A stretch of 5,268 bases of DNA from Acidimicrobiia bacterium (GCA_010025655.1 RGSV01000091.1:1-5268), one strand, 5' to 3'; numbered from the stretch's first letter, positions 1-5,268 are shown. The notes: a model not told the origin generated them from the sequence alone. A program made the numbers and translations.

Positions 1-25
1 GCGGGTTCGATTCCCGTCACCCGCT
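1..25 (+). tRNA. tRNA-Gly, 3' end only
   Basis: The first 25 bases are the T arm and acceptor strand of a tRNA whose 5' part lies outside the window. The T stem is 1-5 paired with 13-17, closing the 7-base loop TTCGATT (6-12). The acceptor 3' strand is 18-24 (CACCCGC), and the discriminator base is T25. This implies a 5' acceptor strand GCGGGTG, with G1:C72, C2:G71 and U73, the usual bacterial tRNA-Gly identity set. The anticodon is not visible, so the isoacceptor is unknown. The next bases are CCG rather than CCA, so the CCA tail appears not to be encoded and would be added by the enzyme encoded at 3376-4773. The gene converges on the small membrane protein gene, with about 10 bases between them. 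Confidence 0.88.
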
Positions 26-35
26 CCGAGACGAA

Positions 36-248
36 TCAGCTGACAGCTATCAGCGTGAAGAGCGCCCATGCCGCGGCGAACAACCCCAAGAGTGCCATCG
101 CGATACTGCGTGCTTTCGGAGCGCGCGTGAGTTCGCCTTCTTCGCGTGGGGCCTCACGCGGGCGAAAAATTGCCGCCAGATTGCCGACGAACATCGCCCC
201 GCCAAAGGCAAGCACCAACCATGCCAGTAGGTCTTCGCCGAGAAACAT
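36..248 (-). CDS. small two-helix membrane protein, function unknown
   Basis: This 70-residue protein starts with ATG at 248-246 and ends at TGA (38-36). I do not recognise the family. Residues about 6-28 and 48-69 are hydrophobic and long enough to be two transmembrane helices. Between them is a polar loop rich in Arg, Glu and Pro (about 29-47). By the positive-inside rule that loop would be cytoplasmic with both termini outside, which is inference. The start lies two bases after the dnaB stop and has no Shine-Dalgarno of its own, so translation is probably coupled to dnaB. Base composition and codon use resemble the neighbours. It could be a chance frame, but the two clean helices, the tight coupling and the lack of an alternative gene here argue that it is real. 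Confidence 0.65.
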   Translation of the reverse strand: MFLGEDLLAWLVLAFGGAMFVGNLAAIFRPREAPREEGELTRAPKARSIAMALLGLFAAAWALFTLIAVS

Positions 249-250
249 CG

Positions 251-1642
251 CTAGATGCGTTCGTTTGAATCTGCCTCGAAGTAATTCTCGAAGCGGGTAT
301 ACGGCTCGATCCAGGCCAGTTTTACCGTGTCGGTGCGACCGGCGCGATGTTTGGCCACAATCAAGTCAGCGGCACCGCGCACCGCGGTCGAGTCACCGAC
401 GACCTCGCCGCGGTAGATGAACATCACGACGTCGGCGTCTTGCTCAATGGCACCCGACTCGCGCAAGTCGGAGAGATTCGGCCGCTTGTCGCCACGGTTC
501 TCAAGGTTGCGACTCAACTGACTGAGAGCGACGATCGGCACCCCAAACTCACGGGCCATCAACTTGAGGTTGCGGCTGATCTCGCTGACTTCCAACTGGC
601 GGTTCTCGACCTTCGCGTCACCACCCATCAATTGCAAATAGTCGATGACGATCAAGGCGAGATCACCCTTGGCCAGACGAATGCGTCGGGCGCGGGCACG
701 CATGGACCCGATGGAGGTCATCGGTGAGTCGTCAATGATGAGCGGAATGTCAAGTCGACCGACTGCTCGGCCGATTTCTTGCCACTGCTTCTCATTGGGT
801 GCTGAGCCGCGCAACACCTCGCTCGGCACGCTGGCTTCACTCGCCAACACACGTTGAGAGAGTTCATAGGCACTCATTTCGAGGCTGAAGAAGATGACTG
901 GTCGCGAAGTGAGTCGCGCCACATTCACCGCCATGTTGAGTGCGAGTGCGCTCTTGCCCATACCGGGACGGGCACCGATCACGTGCAACGCACCGGGTTG
1001 CAAACCCAACAGAAGTTCGTCGAGTTTCTTGAAGCCAGTTGGTACACCGACCATGGCGCCCGGGTTGTTCCAGCGTTCTTCGATCGTTTCGAGCGACTTG
1101 TTCAATAGGGTGCCGAGTTCTTCGGCTCCTTCGGTGAGATTGCCCGACGACACGTCGTAGATGCGACTCTCGGCCTCGTCGAGTGCGCGGTCGACGTCGG
1201 CTGGTTCGCTGTAGGCGATCTCAGCAATTGCGGCGGCGGCGGCGATCACGCGTCGCAACTTGGCCGCATCGCGCACGATCTTGGCGTATCGCTCGGCCGA
1301 CGAGATGGCTGGTGTCGCATTCTGCAGGCGCAGCAACGCATCGATGCCGCCAATGCTTTCGAGCAACGCAGCACGGCGAAGTTCTTCGCCGACGGTGATG
1401 GGGTCAACCGGGTTGCCCGACACGGTGAGTGCGCGAATGGCATCGAATACGTGGCGGTGTGCGGGCTTGTAGAAATCTTCCGATGTGAGGCCGCGCTCGA
1501 GCACCGTCGCAATCGCATCTTCCGACAACAACATCGCACCCAAGAGCGACGCTTCAGCATCAACGTTGTGTGGTGGAATGCGTTGCGGGTTGCGGTCGTC
1601 GCGCGACTCGCGGCTGTCGCGGCGGAATTCGGAAATCGTCAC
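251..1642 (-). CDS. dnaB: replicative DNA helicase DnaB
   Basis: This is the hexameric ATP-driven helicase that unwinds the chromosome at the replication fork and binds primase. The 463 residues match the usual length (E. coli has 471). After a polar, basic N-terminus (1-24) comes the DnaB N-terminal domain (about 25-125), then a helical linker, then the RecA-like C-terminal domain from about 195. Visible motifs are Walker A GARPGMGKS (223-231), FFSLEMS with the catalytic Glu at 255, Walker B IVIDYLQLM (331-339), LSQLSR (373-378), the H4 stretch SDLRESGAIEQDAD (391-404), and KHR (431-433) at the arginine-finger region. No intein interrupts the gene, unlike some mycobacterial dnaB genes. The GTG start follows AAAGG by 7 bases. 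The gene lies 126 bases downstream of rplI, so it may share the ribosomal-protein transcript or have its own promoter. Confidence 0.97.
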   Translation of the reverse strand: MTISEFRRDSRESRDDRNPQRIPPHNVDAEASLLGAMLLSEDAIATVLERGLTSEDFYKPAHRHVFDAIRALTVSGNPVDPITVGEELRRAALLESIGGIDALLRLQNATPAISSAERYAKIVRDAAKLRRVIAAAAAIAEIAYSEPADVDRALDEAESRIYDVSSGNLTEGAEELGTLLNKSLETIEERWNNPGAMVGVPTGFKKLDELLLGLQPGALHVIGARPGMGKSALALNMAVNVARLTSRPVIFFSLEMSAYELSQRVLASEASVPSEVLRGSAPNEKQWQEIGRAVGRLDIPLIIDDSPMTSIGSMRARARRIRLAKGDLALIVIDYLQLMGGDAKVENRQLEVSEISRNLKLMAREFGVPIVALSQLSRNLENRGDKRPNLSDLRESGAIEQDADVVMFIYRGEVVGDSTAVRGAADLIVAKHRAGRTDTVKLAWIEPYTRFENYFEADSNERI

Positions 1643-1645
1643 CCC

Positions 1646-1654
1646 ATCACCTTT
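1646..1654 (-). promoter_or_regulatory. dnaB ribosome binding site
   Basis: The mRNA reads AAAGGTGAT here, with AAAGG ending 7 bases before the GTG at 1642-1640. The ATG nearer the site (1647-1645) is in another frame and meets a stop after two codons. The site therefore supports GTG as the dnaB start. Confidence 0.7.
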
Positions 1655-1768
1655 GTCGTTGTGGCCTGTTGATCACAAGAGGAACATCCTGTGAATTGAC
1701 TGTGGACAGTAGCGACGCGGTGTGCCCCGGTGGCGTGATGGAGACGAACGCTCCCCGCCGACACGGCG

Positions 1769-2215
1769 TCAGCCCGCCCGCACTTGCACGGTGAGCGTGG
1801 CTCGCACATCAGCAAACAGCCCGACATGCACGGTGTGCGATCCGACTTCACGAATCGGGGTGGGTATCTCCACATGTTTGCGGTCGACTTCGACACCGTG
1901 TTGCCGCGCAATGGCCTCGACTACATCGTGCGAAGTGACCGAACCGAACAACTTGCCCGACGCACCCGCCTTGGCAACGATGTCGAGTGGTGCAGCAGCA
2001 AACCGTGCCGCGATGGCGCGGGCCGACTCGCGGTCGGCAGCCTCGCGAGCAGCTTGCGTGCGCTTCTGGGTTACCGCGTTCTCGACCGCACCTTCGGTGG
2101 CCTCAACTGCCAAGCCGTTGGGTATCAGGTGGTTGCGGGCATGACCCGACGACACCTCGACGATGTCACCGCGCTTGCCGATTCCCTTCACGTCACGGCG
2201 CAGTAGCACCTTCAC
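1769..2215 (-). CDS. rplI: 50S ribosomal protein L9
   Basis: L9 binds 23S rRNA near the base of the L1 stalk and consists of two globular domains joined by a long helix. The 148 residues (E. coli 149) show the rRNA-binding N-terminal domain (1-40, starting MKVLLRRDVKGIG), a charged connecting helix (about 41-76) and the C-terminal domain (about 77-148, with GKLFGSVT at 87-94). I chose the GTG at 2215-2213 because the protein then begins exactly as L9 does. It is preceded by GAGGG (2228-2224) with 8-base spacing. A longer in-frame start at 2257 would add 14 residues foreign to L9 and overlap the upstream gene. The upstream stop lies 4 bases before this start, and the last two codons of that gene form the Shine-Dalgarno, so translation is likely coupled. 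In the conserved GYARNYL-type motif both tyrosines are His (25 and 29). Confidence 0.95.
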   Translation of the reverse strand: MKVLLRRDVKGIGKRGDIVEVSSGHARNHLIPNGLAVEATEGAVENAVTQKRTQAAREAADRESARAIAARFAAAPLDIVAKAGASGKLFGSVTSHDVVEAIARQHGVEVDRKHVEIPTPIREVGSHTVHVGLFADVRATLTVQVRAG

Positions 2216-2219
2216 GAGG

Positions 2220-2867
2220 TCAGCCCTCGGTGGGCGTATCGGCCCCCGCGGCGGCATCGGGTGTTTCGCTCACTGCCTCAGCGGCGGCAAGATTCTCGTA
2301 GCGCTCGACCACATCGCGGCTGACTCCACCACGCTCTTCGCGATCTTCGCCACCACGACCTCGCGGGGCGCGCAGGCCGGCGACGCGCTTGGTGTAGGGC
2401 AAGAGCGCCATCTCGCGCGCGTTCTTCACCGCCGTCGCGATGTCGCGTTGCTGCTGCACGTCGGCACCCGTCATGCGGCGGGCGCGAAGTTTTGAACGGT
2501 CGCTCATGAAGCGCCGCGGCGTGCGCTCGACCTGCGCGGTGGCCCAGCGCAGGCTGGGTCCGAGTTCATCGGCGATCACGTCGATGGCGGTGCGCTTGTC
2601 GCCTTCACGGGTCGTGTACTCGCGCTGCTCGAGACGGCCAGTCACGACGATGCGCGAACCCTTCGACAACGAGGCGGCTGCGTTTTCACCGAGGGTGCCC
2701 CAGGCGGTGATGTTGAAGTACGACGTCTGCTCTTGCCATTCGCCGTTGACTTGGTAGCGGCGACCAACGGCAATGCCGAACGATGCGACGGCGCGACCAT
2801 TGGCCGTGAAGCGCAGTTCGGGGTCGCGCGTGAGGTTGCCAACGAGGGTGATGCTGTTTTCCGACAT
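2220..2867 (-). CDS. SSB-S18 fusion: single-stranded DNA-binding protein joined in frame to the C-terminal half of ribosomal protein S18
   Basis: One uninterrupted 215-codon frame starts with ATG at 2867, with GAAAGG 7 bases upstream. Residues 1 to about 116 are a typical actinobacterial SSB OB-fold ([15 protein letters not shown] at 6-20, [11 protein letters not shown] at 103-113). From about residue 118 it becomes ribosomal protein S18: RRFMSDRSK (118-126), RARRMTG (128-134), and [20 protein letters not shown] through PYTKR (137-161). By alignment from memory this equals E. coli S18 residues 30-74. Missing are the SSB glycine-rich linker and acidic ...PF tip, the ssb stop, the rpsR start, and the S18 N-terminal half with the site where zinc-type S18 carries its cysteines. 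Residues 162-215 form an unusual tail: an R/G/E-rich stretch, then a short helix-like stretch, then an acidic end. The gene sits between rpsF and rplI, exactly where ssb and rpsR normally lie. SSB function is plausible except for the lost partner-binding tip; S18 function is doubtful. Real fusion and assembly deletion are both possible. Confidence 0.9.
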   Translation of the reverse strand: MSENSITLVGNLTRDPELRFTANGRAVASFGIAVGRRYQVNGEWQEQTSYFNITAWGTLGENAAASLSKGSRIVVTGRLEQREYTTREGDKRTAIDVIADELGPSLRWATAQVERTPRRFMSDRSKLRARRMTGADVQQQRDIATAVKNAREMALLPYTKRVAGLRAPRGRGGEDREERGGVSRDVVERYENLAAAEAVSETPDAAAGADTPTEG

Positions 2868-2894
2868 GGAGTGGCCTTTCGTGCGTTGCGATGC

Positions 2895-3230
2895 TTATTT
2901 CGCCGCGCCGGCGGGCAACATTCCGCGGCGTTGCGCTTCGTGATCAGGCAGACGCAACAGCTTGTGCCGCAACACGTCGTCCGAGAGTCGCAGGGTGCGT
3001 TCGACTTCGTCGAGTGCACCACCTGCGGCGCTGATGTTGAACACGGCGTAGTAGCCGTCGTTCTGCTTGTTGATCGGGTAGGCCAGGCGACGCCTGCCCC
3101 ACCAATCGGGCGTTCCGTGCACGGTGCCGCCGACGCTGGTCACTGTCTTGGTGACCTGGGCAACCCAGCCGTGGGCCGCGTTCTCGTCGAGCGCACCGCT
3201 GACGATGACCATCAACTCATATGGACGCAT
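2895..3230 (-). CDS. rpsF: 30S ribosomal protein S6
   Basis: S6 binds the central domain of 16S rRNA on the 30S platform as a heterodimer with S18. The 111-residue protein has the family's single ferredoxin-like domain. It opens with MRPYELMVIVS (1-11), carries the diagnostic DWWGRRRLAYPINK (42-55), then the strand DGYYAVFNISA (58-68), and ends its core with RLSDDVLRHKLLRL (81-94). A short Ala/Gly tail follows. The ATG at 3230 has a strong Shine-Dalgarno (GAAGGGAG, 3243-3236) with a 6-base spacer. The stop is TAA at 2897-2895, 27 bases before the SSB-S18 start. This is the first gene of the ribosomal-protein operon. Its leader may control it (3231-3280). Its S18 partner is present in this operon only as a truncated domain fused to SSB. 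Confidence 0.96.
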   Translation of the reverse strand: MRPYELMVIVSGALDENAAHGWVAQVTKTVTSVGGTVHGTPDWWGRRRLAYPINKQNDGYYAVFNISAAGGALDEVERTLRLSDDVLRHKLLRLPDHEAQRRGMLPAGAAK

Positions 3231-3280
3231 TACTGACTCCCTTCGGACACGACCTGTGCGGTCGAGGCCCCCGAAGGGGC
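3231..3280 (-). promoter_or_regulatory. rpsF leader with competing hairpins that can hide the ribosome binding site
   Basis: Read in the mRNA sense, GCCCC (3280-3276) pairs with GGGGC (3271-3267) across a UUCG tetraloop (3275-3272). A second hairpin pairs CGACC (3264-3260) with GGTCG (3254-3250) around five bases. The Shine-Dalgarno region reads CCGAAGGG (3246-3239), perfectly complementary to CCCTTCGG (3278-3271) in the first hairpin. The two folds are mutually exclusive: either the UUCG hairpin forms and the site is free, or an 8-bp stem plus one G-U pair encloses the second hairpin and buries the site. S6:S18 is known to repress its own operon by binding leader RNA in other bacteria. Assigning that role here is inference; I cannot show the specific S6:S18 binding motif. 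Confidence 0.5.
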
Positions 3281-3299
3281 AGGGTGAATAGGACCTCTG

Positions 3300-3328
3300 A
3301 GCGTACCGTCACCTCGTCAGCATGCCAA
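3300..3328 (-). promoter_or_regulatory. candidate promoter of the rpsF operon
   Basis: On the minus strand TTGGCA (3328-3323) is separated by 17 bases from TACGCT (3305-3300). The -35 matches TTGACA at 5 of 6 positions, and the -10 fits the actinobacterial TANNNT pattern. Transcription would begin near 3292-3294, giving a leader of about 62-64 bases. A weaker alternative -10, TATTCA (3290-3285), lacks a good -35. Confidence 0.45.
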
Positions 3329-3336
3329 CGGGCTGT

Positions 3337-3362
3337 CACACGGTGGTGTGCGTGAGGCGCAC
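3337..3362 (-). terminator. possible hairpin terminator after cca
   Basis: Just after the cca stop (3378-3376) the transcript can form GTGCG/CGCAC (3362-3358 with 3352-3348, 5-base loop) or CACAC/GTGTG (3350-3346 with 3341-3337, 4-base loop). The two stems share bases 3348-3350 and exclude each other. Neither is followed by a U tract, so termination is uncertain and cca transcripts may read into rpsF. Confidence 0.25.
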
Positions 3363-3375
3363 GAAACGGTCAGGG

Positions 3376-4773
3376 CTATTGGCGCGCCGACCACCAAGCG
3401 TCGAGTCGCGCGCGTATCGCCGCGTCGCCAAGCACGCCTTCGTCGAGGCGAATCTCCATGAGGAAATCCATCGCCTCACCGACTGCTGGTCCGGGGCTGA
3501 TGCCAAGGTGTTGCATCACCGCGAGACCATCAAGTTCGGGGCGTAGTGCAGCAAGTTCTTCTTTCGCCGCCAATTCCGTGATGCGTGCCTCGAGTTCGTC
3601 CATGCGACGGTTCAGCGCATCAACCTTGCGTTCGCTTCGAGTCGTGCAGTCGCAACGCACCAACACGTTGAGTTCGGTCAACACGTCACCTGCGTCGCGC
3701 ACGTAGCGCCGCACGGCCGAATCGGTCCAGCCCATTTGATAGGTGTGGAATCTGCCGCTCAGAAACACGAGCTCTGACACCTTGCGAATGTCGTCATTGG
3801 AATAGTGCAACTCGCGCATGCGCTTGCGGGTCATCTTCGCCCCGACAACTTCATGGTGGTAAAAGGTCATGCCCTTGCCGGGCAGCACCTTGCGTGTGCG
3901 CGGCTTGCCGATGTCGTGATAGAGCGCCGCCAGCCGAACAATACGAAAATCGCCGGGCATCTCGCGGCGCACGTTTTCGACCACGGCGAAGGTGTGAGTA
4001 AGCACGTCTTTGTGTCGATGAATCGGGTCTTGTTCGAGCGACAAGGCCGACAACTCGGGCAAAAACCGATCTGCCAACCCGAACTCGACGGCGAATCGGA
4101 GACCGAGCGTCGGGGCATCAGTCGTCATCATGCGGTCGAACTCGTCGCGCACACGTTCGGCCGACACGATCTGCAGACGTTCGTTCATCGCTTTCACTGC
4201 GCGCACGAGTGCGTCGTCGGGCGTCACCGACAGCGTGGCGATGAACCGTGCGGCGCGCAACATGCGCAGCGGGTCGTCGCTAAAACTTTCTTCAGGTGAC
4301 AGTGGTGTGCGCAGACGCCGAGCCATCAAGTCATCGAGTCCGCCATAGGGGTCGACGAGTTGTGGAGTATCGGCGGTGAGTTCCAACGCCATGGCGTTGA
4401 AGGTGAAGTCACGGCGCGCAAGATCGGTGTCGATTGAGTCGGAAAACTTCACTTCCGGCTTGCGTGAATCGGGATCGTACGCCTCGGCGCGGTGAGTGGT
4501 GATTTCCAGACTGCGGCTGCCGCGCAGAGCGGCGATCGTGCCGAAACGTTCGCCCTGGGTCCAGAGCGAATCGACGAGACCGCCGAGTAGGGCTTTCACC
4601 TGGTCGGGACGAGCGTCGGTGGTGAAATCGAAGTCGAGTTGCGACGTGTCGCGACCGAGCAACAGGTCACGCACGGTGCCACCGACGATGTACAAACGGC
4701 GGCCAGCGGCACGAAATGCAGCGGTGATCGGTGCGAGTTCGGCAATCACTGCATCGAAGCGCGCAGGCTGCAC
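3376..4773 (-). CDS. cca: CCA-adding tRNA nucleotidyltransferase with C-terminal HD domain
   Basis: The enzyme adds or repairs the 3' CCA of tRNAs from CTP and ATP without a template. The 465 residues match actinobacterial members. The class II nucleotidyltransferase head shows VGGTVRDLLLGR (30-41), the metal-binding pair Asp47 and Asp49 in LDFDFTT, RRDFTFNAMA (120-129), VDPYGGLDDL (140-149), RRLRT (152-156) and DDPLRMLRAARF (166-177). A helical RNA-binding body follows, then an HD domain with His260, His286-Asp287 (HDIGKP) and Asp375 (RCDCTTR) as likely metal ligands. The start is GTG at 4773-4771; an in-frame TAG two codons upstream rules out any longer protein. No Shine-Dalgarno is visible, and a TANNNT box ends 7 bases before the GTG, so the mRNA may be leaderless. 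The tRNA-Gly at the left edge appears to lack an encoded CCA and would be one substrate. The gene is divergent from the GNAT gene. Confidence 0.95.
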   Translation of the reverse strand: MQPARFDAVIAELAPITAAFRAAGRRLYIVGGTVRDLLLGRDTSQLDFDFTTDARPDQVKALLGGLVDSLWTQGERFGTIAALRGSRSLEITTHRAEAYDPDSRKPEVKFSDSIDTDLARRDFTFNAMALELTADTPQLVDPYGGLDDLMARRLRTPLSPEESFSDDPLRMLRAARFIATLSVTPDDALVRAVKAMNERLQIVSAERVRDEFDRMMTTDAPTLGLRFAVEFGLADRFLPELSALSLEQDPIHRHKDVLTHTFAVVENVRREMPGDFRIVRLAALYHDIGKPRTRKVLPGKGMTFYHHEVVGAKMTRKRMRELHYSNDDIRKVSELVFLSGRFHTYQMGWTDSAVRRYVRDAGDVLTELNVLVRCDCTTRSERKVDALNRRMDELEARITELAAKEELAALRPELDGLAVMQHLGISPGPAVGEAMDFLMEIRLDEGVLGDAAIRARLDAWWSARQ

Positions 4774-4780
4774 GAACTAC

Positions 4781-4786
4781 AGGCTA
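4781..4786 (-). promoter_or_regulatory. candidate -10 box for a leaderless cca transcript
   Basis: TAGCCT fits the actinobacterial TANNNT -10 pattern and ends exactly 7 bases before the GTG start, so transcription could begin on the start codon itself. No convincing -35 is present. The absence of a Shine-Dalgarno supports the idea. Confidence 0.35.
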
Positions 4787-4819
4787 CGCAAGCACATCGC
4801 CACTAGCGTTCGAGTGTGT

Positions 4820-4848
4820 CGGCGCGTGTCACCACGTCTGGTGCGCCG
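4820..4848. repeat. imperfect inverted repeat between cca and the GNAT gene
   Basis: CGGCGC (4820-4825) pairs with GCGCCG (4843-4848), and inside it ACCA (4831-4834) pairs with TGGT (4839-4842) around a four-base loop. Five unpaired bases (4826-4830) bulge on one side. It lies between two divergent starts and could be an operator or a leader hairpin of the GNAT transcript. No function can be assigned from sequence. Confidence 0.4.
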
Positions 4849-4850
4849 CG

Positions 4851-4878
4851 CAACGCCGATCAACGCCGTATCCAACGC
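4851..4878. repeat. three CAACGC direct repeats
   Basis: CAACGC occurs at 4851, 4861 and 4873, the first two extended to CAACGCCG. The 10- and 12-base spacing puts the copies roughly on one face of the helix, just upstream of the GNAT start. This could be a protein-binding array or chance in GC-rich sequence. Confidence 0.4.
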
Positions 4879-4884
4879 TCATGC

Positions 4885-5268
4885 GTGACGGCCACTCATG
4901 ACGGCCGCCGCGTGCTGCGCACCGCGGCAGTCGGCAAGACTGACGCAGAGTGGTTCGAACGGCATGGTTTTGCCGTCGTTCAACATCTCGTGGTGTTGCG
5001 CCGTGACCTCGATGACATCACATCGTTGCTGCATCACTCGCCGGTAGCAGGCGTAGACGTCTCATCACACGCCTTCGCACGACGCTTGGCGCGCCGCGCA
5101 GACCGGGCGATAGGGGATGCACTCGTCGCACTTGATGGCACCGGGTTCGGCGGCGACTGGCAGCTCACCGTTGATGCACTCTTCCACGCGTGTCGTTCGA
5201 CGCCAACCCATCGAGTCTTTGTCGCCCGTCAACTCGGAGTTGACATCGCTGCGCCACTCGGATACGCA
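4885..5268 (+). CDS. GNAT-type N-acetyltransferase, N-terminal part (cut by the window edge)
   Basis: An open frame of 128 codons runs to the last base without a stop. I recognise the pattern of GNAT acetyltransferases that lie next to cca in acidimicrobial genomes. A first module ends in the aromatic/Gly-Phe motif WFERHGF (23-29) and a hydrophobic LVVLRRDL (35-42). A variable Arg-rich linker follows (about 50-75), then GFGGDWQLT (about 87-95), and a strand leading to LGYA (125-128). There the acetyl-CoA-binding part should begin, but the window ends. The substrate cannot be told. The start is uncertain: GTG at 4885 is favoured because the protein resembles the family from about residue 7. 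The frame stays open back to the stop at 4804-4806, and another GTG at 4816 would add residues that look non-coding. No clear Shine-Dalgarno precedes either. Confidence 0.7.
   Translation, partial: MTATHDGRRVLRTAAVGKTDAEWFERHGFAVVQHLVVLRRDLDDITSLLHHSPVAGVDVSSHAFARRLARRADRAIGDALVALDGTGFGGDWQLTVDALFHACRSTPTHRVFVARQLGVDIAAPLGYA

Noticed and set aside
39..54. Inverted repeat GCTGA/TCAGC as a terminator for the tRNA
   Set aside because: Five pairs with a 6-base loop, no T run, and it lies within the coding end of the convergent gene.
251..1642. Intein in dnaB
   Set aside because: Walker A, Walker B and H4 motifs are contiguous at normal spacing and the protein has normal length, so no intein is present.
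1698..1712. DnaA-box-like TGTGGACAG (1701-1709) upstream of dnaB
   Set aside because: It matches the TGTGGATAA complement at only 7 of 9 positions and is a single copy. One near-match in 126 bases is not evidence of an origin or of DnaA control.
1756..1768. Hairpin CGCCG/CGGCG just after the rplI stop as a terminator
   Set aside because: The stem is 5 bp with a 3-base loop and no U tract follows; it is too weak to call.
2216..2257. Longer rplI start at 2257 adding 14 residues
   Set aside because: The added residues are Pro/Arg-rich, unlike any L9, and overlap the upstream gene. The GTG at 2215 gives the exact canonical L9 N-terminus and has a Shine-Dalgarno.
2490..2530. Programmed frameshift or internal restart producing separate SSB and S18
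   Set aside because: The two domains are already in the same frame with no stop. No slippery run is seen, and no Shine-Dalgarno precedes M121; a restart there would still lack the S18 N-terminal half.
2733..3236. Long + strand frames opposite rpsF, ssb-rpsR, rplI, dnaB and cca
   Set aside because: They lie antisense to firmly identified conserved genes, have no recognisable domain, and are expected from the GC-biased codon use of the real genes.

Overview
The window is about 60% GC and reads as the chromosome of an actinobacterium. The SSB C-flank ([11 protein letters not shown]), the CCA-adding enzyme with a C-terminal HD domain, the GTG starts and the probable leaderless transcripts all point there. 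The gene content near cca suggests the class Acidimicrobiia; that placement is inference. The order GNAT / cca / rpsF / ssb-rpsR / rplI / dnaB matches the oriC-proximal block of many actinobacteria, although no origin is visible here.

Layout from left to right. The left edge holds the 3' end of a tRNA-Gly on the + strand (1-25). Facing it tail to tail is a minus-strand block, listed here in transcription order: cca (4773-3376), rpsF (3230-2895), a fused ssb-rpsR gene (2867-2220), rplI (2215-1769), dnaB (1642-251) and a small two-helix membrane protein gene (248-36). A divergent, partial GNAT acetyltransferase gene runs off the right edge on the + strand (4885-5268). The cca-GNAT gap holds an inverted repeat and helically spaced CAACGC repeats.

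The unusual feature is the ssb-rpsR locus. Normally rpsF, ssb, rpsR and rplI are four genes. Here one uninterrupted 215-codon frame starts as a normal SSB OB-fold and passes straight into the C-terminal half of ribosomal protein S18. The SSB tail, the ssb stop, the rpsR start and the first ~29 residues of S18 (E. coli numbering) are absent. The S6 and L9 genes on either side are intact and normally spaced. Either this is a genuine gene fusion by deletion, or the assembly lost a few hundred bases at about 2508-2525.

The rpsF operon has a plausible promoter (TTGGCA-N17-TACGCT) and a ~62-nt leader. In the leader a UUCG hairpin competes with an 8-bp pairing that would bury the rpsF Shine-Dalgarno. 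This is a candidate S6:S18 autoregulatory leader, of interest because the S18 partner is truncated. The genes serve translation (tRNA-Gly, CCA addition, S6, S18 part, L9) and replication (SSB, DnaB). There is no mobile element, CRISPR array or intein, and no gene-free stretch longer than 300 bases.
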